Assembly: GCA_964410285.1 (NCBI GenBank) | Contig: CAYPFR010000005.1 | Span: forward strand, 1 to 64,000 | Origin: Fretibacter sp964410285 | Lineage (GTDB): Bacteria > Pseudomonadota > Alphaproteobacteria > Caulobacterales > Maricaulaceae | DNA: 64,000 bases | Reading direction: 5' to 3' | Part shown: one piece after another, positions 25,605 to 31,896 of the stretch | How the letters are laid out: every line of letters starts with the position of its first letter | Position numbering within the stretch: position 1 is the stretch's first letter | Position numbers and translations under genes: made by a program | Notes under the pieces: model-generated | The model's input: only the letters and a program-made list of their open reading frames with translations | What the model was told of the DNA's origin: nothing | Database searches by the model: none

Positions 25605-26721
25605 CGGTGCGGGATTTTTTCAGGAAATCCGATGCGCTGCTTCTGCTGCCGCTTGTGCTGTTTCGGCGCTCGCTCTTGATGCGGTCCAATGGCCCGATAG
25701 TCTCTCTGGCGGATTTGGAGGCATCTGAAGCCGCTTGCGGATCGCCCGCTGCTGCGTCTTGCGCTGACGCGCCATTAGCTTGAACGGCGGCTTGCGAGCC
25801 TGCTTGGGCTTGAGCCTGCCCATCTGCCTGAGCATTGGCGGCATCTGCTTGGGCTTGAGCCTGCCCATCTGCCTGCGCATTGGCGGCATCTGCTTGCCCG
25901 CCATCGGCTGCCTGTCCTTGACCAGATGGTGACTGCCCAGATGGTGACTGCCCAGACGGTGACTGCCCAGACGGTGATTGACCTGAGGGCGCCTGTCCCT
26001 GTTGGTTTTGCCCTTGTTGCCCTCGACCAAAAGGTGAGGTTGACGTTGAATTTTGGCCGCCGCCGCTTTGCGGGCCGGAGGTTAGGCCTTTAATCTGCGC
26101 GAGGATGGAGGCTGCTGAGCTGCTTGAGCCGCCGCGCATTGGAGAGCTGCCCGATGGTGCGCGGCCCTGACCGCTCTGCCCCGACGGCGTCGCTCCGGGT
26201 TGTCCTGCCCCTTGGGGGCCGGATTGACCGCTTTGACCTTGACCATTTTGTCCTTGCCCGTTGGGACCTTGGGCGACTTTACCTTGTCCCTGACCGCCTT
26301 GACCTTGTTTCATGCCCGCCGTCATATGTTCCCAAGCCCGTTTTTCGTCTTGCTCGAGATCAGGATCAGCTTGCGCGCCGCTGCTGGGCTTATAGCTATA
26401 ATCTGGCGTTTTCCCCGGATCAGAATCCGCGATGATTCGCGCGCGCATGCGCTTTAGATGGCGCTTTGAGTCCTCCGGCAGAGTGTCAACAGGGCTGAGC
26501 GGGGGCAGGGACCCCAAGCCCGTTCCACGCTTATTTAAAATAGGATCAAAAATATCCGTGCTTGTCTTCTTTTTGCGTGACTTGCGCCAGTCATCTTCGG
26601 ATTTATCGGTCTCCGTCGTTTGCGCATAGGCGCTTTGCGCCCCGAGCAGTGTTACGGCGGACACAGAGGCCATAATCGGGACGCTTGTGAGCGCCAAAGA
26701 AAACAATATGTGCTTTATCAT
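25597..26721 (-). CDS. Exported Gly/Gln/Ser/Ala-rich low-complexity protein
   Basis: A 374-residue protein with a clear signal peptide (cleavage near AYA-QT, residue 34). The first 120 mature residues are charged and non-repetitive (DDWRKSRKKKTSTD, then LPPLSPVDTLPED). From about residue 140 it becomes GQ/GQGQ-rich, then four GQSPS units, then two 15-residue ADAANAQADGQAQAQ units, and it ends in a basic tail (LKKSRTGN). No enzyme fold is visible; it looks like an intrinsically disordered linker or matrix-like periplasmic protein. It is last in the seven-gene vWA/TolQ operon, 51 bases after the SUMF gene, and so may be a structural or adaptor part of that system. Repeat number is likely to vary among strains. 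Confidence 0.65.
   Translation of the reverse strand: MIKHILFSLALTSVPIMASVSAVTLLGAQSAYAQTTETDKSEDDWRKSRKKKTSTDIFDPILNKRGTGLGSLPPLSPVDTLPEDSKRHLKRMRARIIADSDPGKTPDYSYKPSSGAQADPDLEQDEKRAWEHMTAGMKQGQGGQGQGKVAQGPNGQGQNGQGQSGQSGPQGAGQPGATPSGQSGQGRAPSGSSPMRGGSSSSAASILAQIKGLTSGPQSGGGQNSTSTSPFGRGQQGQNQQGQAPSGQSPSGQSPSGQSPSGQSPSGQGQAADGGQADAANAQADGQAQAQADAANAQADGQAQAQAGSQAAVQANGASAQDAAAGDPQAASDASKSARETIGPLDRIKSERRNSTSGSRSSASDFLKKSRTGN
25801..25890. repeat. Two 45-bp coding tandem repeats
   Basis: Units 25801-25845 and 25846-25890 differ by one base (A/C at position 31) and a partial third copy follows at 25891. On the minus strand each encodes ADAANAQADGQAQAQ, so the repeat keeps the reading frame. 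Confidence 0.85.
25922..25981. repeat. Four 15-bp coding tandem repeats (GQSPS)
   Basis: Four head-to-tail 15-base units (CCAGAYGGTGAYTGM-like) at 25922, 25937, 25952 and 25967, encoding GQSPS repeats on the minus strand. There are no spacers, so this is a protein repeat and not a CRISPR array. Confidence 0.88.
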
Positions 26722-26772
26722 GTCTCCTGCTTAGCAGAAAAAGTCTGACTGCGCCATGAACGGCGAAGCTCC

Positions 26773-28320
26773 CTAGCTAGCGATTTTACGCACGACGCGA
26801 AAGCCTGTGAAGTCATTGCTGTCGCCGCGCCGCTGCATGAGACGCGCGCCGAAGCGCATATCGGCAGGGCCAGAGAACCATGAACCGCCGCGCACTACTC
26901 GCTGATTACAGCTTCCGCGTTGGTCCGCACGGCCATCTGTTGGCGCGTCGCGTAGATTGAGCGTATTGCAATCCAGAGTCCACTCGCCGACATTTCCGAT
27001 CATATCTTTGAGGCCAAACTTATTCGCCCCCAGTGTACCGACCGGCAAGGTGCGGTCGGAAGACGGATCATTACAGGCCCCATTTGCCCATTTCAGCCCG
27101 CTTTCGGCATTGGCTCCGTTTGCAAAGGCACAGAGCGCCTGCGGAGAGCCGCCAGCCCAGACGGTGGTTTCCCCGCCGCGCGCCGCATATTCCCACTGCG
27201 CCTCACTCGGCAGGCTATAGCTATGGCCGGTCGTCGAGGAGAGCCAAGAGACATATTTTTGCGCCTCGTCCCAGCTTACATTGATAACGGGACGGCGGCC
27301 CATTCCCCAGCCATTGTCATTGGGCCGGGCGTTGCATCCGCCGCCTGAAACGCAGGCATTCCATTGAGTGAAAGTGACCTCAGAGACGCCGATCGCAAAT
27401 AGGTCGGTGAAAGTCACCGGGCGCTGAGGTTTCTCGTGCGGTCGGGCATCGGTTTCATTGTCCGCCGCGCCAAGTTCAGCCGTGCCGCTCGGCAAAGTAA
27501 CCATTGGCGGGCAGGCGGCGCAATCCTGAAAAACACGGCCCACGGCGGGCTTGAGCTGCTCTAGCGCCGCCATGGCTTGCGGGACATATGCCCCTTGTGG
27601 ATAGCTGGAGAGATATTGCTCATAAGCGGAAGCCCGGTTGGCGGTTTTGGCCGCGTTCCATGCCGCCGTATCATTAGCCTGCGCTTGCAGGGATGCAATA
27701 CGGGCGTTCGCCTCTGGGGCATTTGGGCCCGCTGGATGTTTTGCCAAATAAGCCTGATAGCTCGGCACGGTATTTTCCCGCGCTGCCCGCTCCCAATCTG
27801 CCCGCTCTGCGGCAGCGCGCTCGGCGGCGTCTTTTCGGAGTGCTTCGGCGGCTGCTTTCATTTCATTCATGCGTTCTTGCGCCTTACTGGCATGAAGCCC
27901 TTCTGGCCAAGCCTCAAGATAATCCTGATAGCCCGCAATCGTATTGCGCTGTTCGGCGCTTGCCCAAGCCTTGTTATCGTAGGCATCAATCTGGGCTTGC
28001 GCTTCGTCCTTGTGGCGGCCATCAGGGAAGGCGGAAAGATATTCCCGGTAGCCTTCCAGTGTATCTTTCTCTAGCGCGCGCACCCAAGCCTCATCATCGG
28101 CAGATTTTTTTACTACAGGCTCGGCCGGGGCTTCGGATTTGGGCAGATCAACCCGTTTGCTAGGAATGTTGTCAGGCACAATGACTTTGGACGCAAGCCA
28201 TATCGCGCCCGCGATGATCAATCCCAGCAACACAAGACTGAGTAGCCATCGGCCCCAAGGCGCGCGTTCTTTTTTTATCGTATAATCTTCCCGCTCATGC
28301 GGGGGCTTCCACTCGTTCAT
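26773..28320 (-). CDS. Membrane-anchored repeat protein with SUMF/FGE-like C-terminal domain
   Basis: A 515-residue protein with a cytoplasmic N-terminus, one membrane helix (about residues 24-46) and an extracytoplasmic remainder. Residues about 70-255 contain four imperfect repeats of the pattern W..A...T...Y..YL...P.G.....A (for example TLEGYREYLSAFPDG, TIAGYQDYLEAWPEG, TVPSYQAYLAKHPAG), a TPR/SEL1-like solenoid. Residues about 268-515 form a formylglycine-generating-enzyme/sulfatase-modifying-factor domain (VSEVTFTQWNAC, SLPSEAQWEYAARGG, MIGNVGEWTLDC, RVVRGGSW, FTGFRVVR). The paired active-site cysteines of true FGE are not seen after GGSW, so it is likely a binding or structural SUMF domain. 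Start 28320 has GGAG upstream; an ATG 36 bases earlier would overlap the channel gene. Confidence 0.82.
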   Translation of the reverse strand: MNEWKPPHEREDYTIKKERAPWGRWLLSLVLLGLIIAGAIWLASKVIVPDNIPSKRVDLPKSEAPAEPVVKKSADDEAWVRALEKDTLEGYREYLSAFPDGRHKDEAQAQIDAYDNKAWASAEQRNTIAGYQDYLEAWPEGLHASKAQERMNEMKAAAEALRKDAAERAAAERADWERAARENTVPSYQAYLAKHPAGPNAPEANARIASLQAQANDTAAWNAAKTANRASAYEQYLSSYPQGAYVPQAMAALEQLKPAVGRVFQDCAACPPMVTLPSGTAELGAADNETDARPHEKPQRPVTFTDLFAIGVSEVTFTQWNACVSGGGCNARPNDNGWGMGRRPVINVSWDEAQKYVSWLSSTTGHSYSLPSEAQWEYAARGGETTVWAGGSPQALCAFANGANAESGLKWANGACNDPSSDRTLPVGTLGANKFGLKDMIGNVGEWTLDCNTLNLRDAPTDGRADQRGSCNQRVVRGGSWFSGPADMRFGARLMQRRGDSNDFTGFRVVRKIAS

Positions 28321-28321
28321 A

Positions 28322-29113
28322 TTAGGCTCCGCTGCTCTCTTGGCGCTCAGTTGCATTCAGGCCAAGACGCAGAATAAGATTATCAAGGCAATATTGACCC
28401 GCTTCGTTTAGGGCGCGCTCTTCCTTTGATTGCACAAGGGACTGTAAAAGAACCAGAATGGCGGACATGACCAACGCTACCAATGTAGTCGTGAAGGCCA
28501 CCCCAAGGCGGCTTGTAACCTGATAAAGAAAATCATCAGCTTCTGCGTTGGCGGGTACACCCGCATATTGTAGGGCAAACATAATCCCCATCACTGTCCC
28601 GATAAATCCAAGGGAAGGAATAAGCCAAGTGAGATAGCGCAGGGTCGAATATTTAAGATCTATCTCATGCAAATAGAGCTCTAGCGAGGAATTGAGGACC
28701 GAGATGGCTTGGTCTTCTTTTCCGCTAAGGCGATATTGATCGATAGTGCGAGTAATCATGCGCGGTAAAAAAGCTTCCCGGGCGAAACGTCGATTTACAA
28801 TCCCGTCCTTAATCCGCTCCAGTAGCGCCATGTCCAGCCGCTGTCCGTCCGTAGGCAGATAGCCGCGCTTGAGCTGGCTTTCCTCGTCACTCGCCGCGCT
28901 CCATCGTAGGAAAAGCTCGCCAAAACCAATGAAAAGCGCCACCCACATAATGTTTTGAACCGTAAAAGGCCAAAAGCTCGCGTCCGAATCCAGCAATATT
29001 TCCTGTAGCGCCGGACCCGTGGTAAATCGAATAATTCCGATCAGGATAATGGCGGCGAGAACCGAAATAACAAAGACGAATAAGCGCCTGAAAAACCTCG
29101 CATTATTATTCAT
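28322..29113 (-). CDS. MotA/TolQ/ExbB-family proton channel protein
   Basis: A 263-residue inner-membrane protein of the family whose pentamers form ion channels around two TolR/ExbD/MotB helices. Hydrophobic helices lie at about 10-30, 47-66, 163-186 and 202-226. The family core is clear: WLIPSLGFIGTVMGIMFAL (pore helix with the conserved Gly and Thr) and RLGVAFTTTLVALVMSAIL. A cytoplasmic loop of about 95 residues separates helices two and three, as in TolQ/ExbB. Its expected partner would be ExbD/TolR or MotB; none is next to it, but the two genes immediately upstream encode vWA proteins with an acidic N-terminal helix that could fill that role. The SUMF gene starts one base after its stop. 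Confidence 0.85.
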   Translation of the reverse strand: MNNNARFFRRLFVFVISVLAAIILIGIIRFTTGPALQEILLDSDASFWPFTVQNIMWVALFIGFGELFLRWSAASDEESQLKRGYLPTDGQRLDMALLERIKDGIVNRRFAREAFLPRMITRTIDQYRLSGKEDQAISVLNSSLELYLHEIDLKYSTLRYLTWLIPSLGFIGTVMGIMFALQYAGVPANAEADDFLYQVTSRLGVAFTTTLVALVMSAILVLLQSLVQSKEERALNEAGQYCLDNLILRLGLNATERQESSGA

Positions 29114-29160
29114 GTTTATCTCCTTGCTCTAGTCTTGATCGCTTTGACATTATTTGCATT

Positions 29161-30141
29161 TTAATCACATATACCCGTCTGCGCCGAAGCGAGGGCCATA
29201 AATTGGCCGCTGTTCATATCCGAGAGGCTTTGCATAAAATCAATTGTTCCTTCGTAGTCAAAATAGTTTCCGACCACAACCGAGTGAATTTCTTTGCGCC
29301 CGCCGTTCATACGGGTAATTTCGCGCACAAGCTGCCGTGGGTTTAGGTTGTTATTGGCTCGCGGGTTAGGCAGGCCGTCACTCACTAGAAAGATGGCTTC
29401 GCCGGGGCCTGATAGCATGGCCTCAAAGGCTTTGAGCATAGACGCCGAACCGCCAAATCCCCGCGTAAGATTGCTCGAAAAACTCTCAGCGCGGCTGGCG
29501 GCGCTGCCGCTCATACGGGTCATACCGCCGCCGCTGGGCCAGACAGAGGTGCGCGGGCCGGCGTCAGTTTGCTGGAAGCCTACAATTTGCAGGCGATGAT
29601 TATCCTGAAGTGAGCTAATAATACGGCTCATGGCTTTTTGAATTGAAGGCTCGTGCCCGCCCATACAGCGGTTCATATCAAGGGCAATGACGACATCATC
29701 TTTCGCGGTCTTCATACCCAAAAAGCGGGAGGAAATCACAGCTTTCGCAACGGATACAGGGGCGGGCTTTTCGGCCACGGGTTCGGGCGGGACAATTACG
29801 GGACGCTGGGATTGGGCTTGTTTTTCCAGTAGTGCGGCCTCCGCCGCCCGAAGTTTGGCGAGCAAATTTTGCGCTTGGCTCTCAATGTCAGAGACATTTT
29901 GTGCTGCCGCCGAGCGTTTTTGCTCTAAGGCTTTGCGTTTTATCTCTGTCTCAACCGCGCTGTTCTCGGCGGCGCGAAGCAGGTCGGCAATCGCATTTTC
30001 TGGCGTGCGTTCACGAAGTTCATTTTGGTAATAGGGCAGCAGGATAATCGCAAGCAGAGCAAAGGCCCCCATGGCCGCCGCGAAGAGATCAATAGCGGAG
30101 AGAGAAAATATCTCAATGTCTCTGGCGGGGCGGCGTTTCAT
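29161..30141 (-). CDS. vWA protein with ExbD/TolR-like N-terminal helix and degenerate MIDAS
   Basis: A 326-residue protein. Residues 9-40 form a single membrane helix, IFSLSAIDLFAAAMGAF and onward, with Asp18 placed as in the proton-carrying helix of TolR/ExbD/MotB. Residues about 44-105 form a coiled coil (Glu, Ala, Gln, Lys heptads). A Pro-rich linker precedes a von Willebrand A domain (about 135-320) with strand VVIALDMNRCM, helix ISSLQDNHRLQIVGF, and AIFLVSDGLPNPRAN. The metal-site motif DxSxS reads DMNRC, so cation binding is probably lost. It overlaps the upstream vWA gene by four bases (ATGA) and precedes the TolQ-like gene by 47 bases. It likely assembles in the channel and senses or binds a periplasmic ligand. 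Confidence 0.82.
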   Translation of the reverse strand: MKRRPARDIEIFSLSAIDLFAAAMGAFALLAIILLPYYQNELRERTPENAIADLLRAAENSAVETEIKRKALEQKRSAAAQNVSDIESQAQNLLAKLRAAEAALLEKQAQSQRPVIVPPEPVAEKPAPVSVAKAVISSRFLGMKTAKDDVVIALDMNRCMGGHEPSIQKAMSRIISSLQDNHRLQIVGFQQTDAGPRTSVWPSGGGMTRMSGSAASRAESFSSNLTRGFGGSASMLKAFEAMLSGPGEAIFLVSDGLPNPRANNNLNPRQLVREITRMNGGRKEIHSVVVGNYFDYEGTIDFMQSLSDMNSGQFMALASAQTGICD

Positions 30142-31088
30142 CGAACCCGTCCTACAAAATCACCATTATTATTGGTCGCAAGCTCTTGGAGGAAAAGCGT
30201 CAGGTTTTTATCACGCGTGTAGTCTCCAATCGCAACTGTATGAATTTCGGATGCGCCCCGATTTCGGCGGGTAATATTACGAATAATGCTTCCGGGGGCG
30301 CCATCATCGGGCGCGCCGTCTGAAATTAGGATAATCGCACGCGGGCGCAGGTTCATCGCGCGAAGGAGGGCGGTTTGCGTCGGTGTACCTCCGCCAAAAC
30401 GGCGCGGCAAGCTGTCGACATATTGCACGGCCCCGGCAATCATATTTGGGCTTGCGCGTTCCATTGTGCCTGAGCGCGGGAAGCTCTCAAACGTTGGCCC
30501 CCCACGATAGCCGATTATCACAAAGCGGTTTGTGTCGTCCATCTGGCTTACGATCTCTTTCAGCGCATTAGAGACTTTTTGCGTGTGTGCACGCATGGAG
30601 CCTGACATATCGACAAGGATGACAAAGTCTTTCTTTTGAGTCGCAAAGCCAAGGATTGAAAACTCTTGCCCAGAGCCGACATTACGCGGCGGCTCGGGGA
30701 CGGGCACGGGCTCTGGTATGGGTTCGGGTATGGGCTTGGGTTCGGGCGGCGGGTCGGGGATTTGAACCTCTGAAGTTTGCCGTAATACCTCTTGCAGGCG
30801 GGCCTCAATGGTCGACATGTTTTCTTCGGTAGATTTATATTTTTTATCAAGCAACCTGATGTCGGCCCGAAGCGCGCGAATAATGGACATGTCCGTTTGA
30901 GTAGATTCGGCCGCAAAACGCCGCTTTTCTACCAAGTCTTCAAGCTCTTCCATCGACACGTCAACGCCGCCCAAGCGGTAATAGGGGAACAGCACCAGCA
31001 CGATCAGAATAAAGGCCCCGAGCGCCGCCGCAAAGAGGTCTAGCGCCGAGATTGAAAAAACGGAAATATTGCGCCGACGAGACCGCAT
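30138..31088 (-). CDS. vWA protein with ExbD/TolR-like N-terminal helix and intact MIDAS
   Basis: A 316-residue paralogue of the following gene. The N-terminal helix FSISALDLFAAALGAFILI (residues about 11-35) carries Asp17 in the same place as Asp18 of its sister. A coiled coil (about 45-100), a Pro/Glu-rich linker (PEPKPIPEPIPEPVPVPEP) and a vWA domain (about 140-312) follow. The metal-ion-dependent adhesion site is intact: DMSGSM (Asp-x-Ser-x-Ser), a Thr in GGGTPTQTALL and an Asp in ILISDGAPDD. It would bind Mg or Mn and a protein ligand in the periplasm. Overlap with the next gene (ATGA) argues for stoichiometric, coupled production of the two vWA proteins, as expected if they form a heterodimer inside one TolQ-like pentamer. 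Confidence 0.84.
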   Translation of the reverse strand: MRSRRRNISVFSISALDLFAAALGAFILIVLVLFPYYRLGGVDVSMEELEDLVEKRRFAAESTQTDMSIIRALRADIRLLDKKYKSTEENMSTIEARLQEVLRQTSEVQIPDPPPEPKPIPEPIPEPVPVPEPPRNVGSGQEFSILGFATQKKDFVILVDMSGSMRAHTQKVSNALKEIVSQMDDTNRFVIIGYRGGPTFESFPRSGTMERASPNMIAGAVQYVDSLPRRFGGGTPTQTALLRAMNLRPRAIILISDGAPDDGAPGSIIRNITRRNRGASEIHTVAIGDYTRDKNLTLFLQELATNNNGDFVGRVR

Positions 31089-31095
31089 AGCCCGG

Positions 31096-31896
31096 CTAGT
31101 AACGCGTTAATATGCGGAGCAAAGTATATACGTCGTTTTGCTTGTCTTTTTTGCGCTGGTTTTCCGAAATATCATTCGAGAGCAAGACGGCATCACCGAG
31201 GGTCTCTCTGTTTATTTCTTCATTAATGAGGTCATTTGAGCGTGCGAGACGTCCATCAAGATCCGTCAAATAAAGCGTTTCCAAGTCCTCAATGTCGTTT
31301 TGAAAAGCGGAAAATTCCAAATCGTCCCGTGCAGAAAGCAATGAGGCCGCATAGGCTGTGACAGCCGGTCCATGAACGGGATCAGTATCAGCCCCAAGGC
31401 GCTGGAGAGATTCTGAGAGTACCTGTCGCAGGTAAAGCGCATCTTCTCCTATGATAATATCATCCAGCGCAAGGTCCGCGTCAAAGGCGAGAAGGCTGGC
31501 GACTTGGCCGCTCACATAGGTTTCGCAATCGCGGGCAAAGTTAATGAGATGCGCCATGTTGGAGACCGCGAGTTCTGGCGCAGCTTGGCGCAATACGGGG
31601 TTTGCGATGTCTTCGACGACATCCAAAATCGGTGTCTCATCAGCAATTATGCCCTCGCCATAAGCGGCGAGAGCGCTCTGAAAGCTCGTATTGCTGCCCG
31701 CAGCCATCATTTCAGAAAGGCGAAAGAACTGGTAGCGGGGCAGATGGCCACTATCAGGAAAGCCTGACATTATGGTGATGCAGCGCTCTTGCTGTGGCGC
31801 TGCAGCGATCGCGACCTCCTGAGCCTGCGCCGTACCCATAAAGGCGAATGCGATACCAATAGTAACGCTGGCTGATATGACGGCTGTCTTAATCAC
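31096..31896 (-). CDS. Exported protein of unknown function in vWA/TolQ operon
   Basis: A 266-residue protein with a signal peptide (cleavage near AQA-QE, residue 26). The mature protein is mainly helical and acidic with evenly spaced Leu and Asp residues; two cysteines (in ERCITIM and ARDCETY) could form a disulfide. I recognise no family. Its start overlaps the stop of the upstream lipoprotein by four bases and its stop lies seven bases before the vWA gene, so it belongs to the same operon and presumably is a periplasmic component of the same machine. Confidence 0.65.
   Translation of the reverse strand: MIKTAVISASVTIGIAFAFMGTAQAQEVAIAAAPQQERCITIMSGFPDSGHLPRYQFFRLSEMMAAGSNTSFQSALAAYGEGIIADETPILDVVEDIANPVLRQAAPELAVSNMAHLINFARDCETYVSGQVASLLAFDADLALDDIIIGEDALYLRQVLSESLQRLGADTDPVHGPAVTAYAASLLSARDDLEFSAFQNDIEDLETLYLTDLDGRLARSNDLINEEINRETLGDAVLLSNDISENQRKKDKQNDVYTLLRILTRY

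Noticed and set aside
25922..25981. Regular short repeats resembling a CRISPR array
   Set aside because: Units are 15 bases, directly adjacent without spacers, and lie in frame inside a coding region as GQSPS repeats.
30138..30510. Long plus-strand open frames across the vWA genes
   Set aside because: They are antisense shadows; the minus-strand frames carry the clear helix, coiled coil and vWA motifs.
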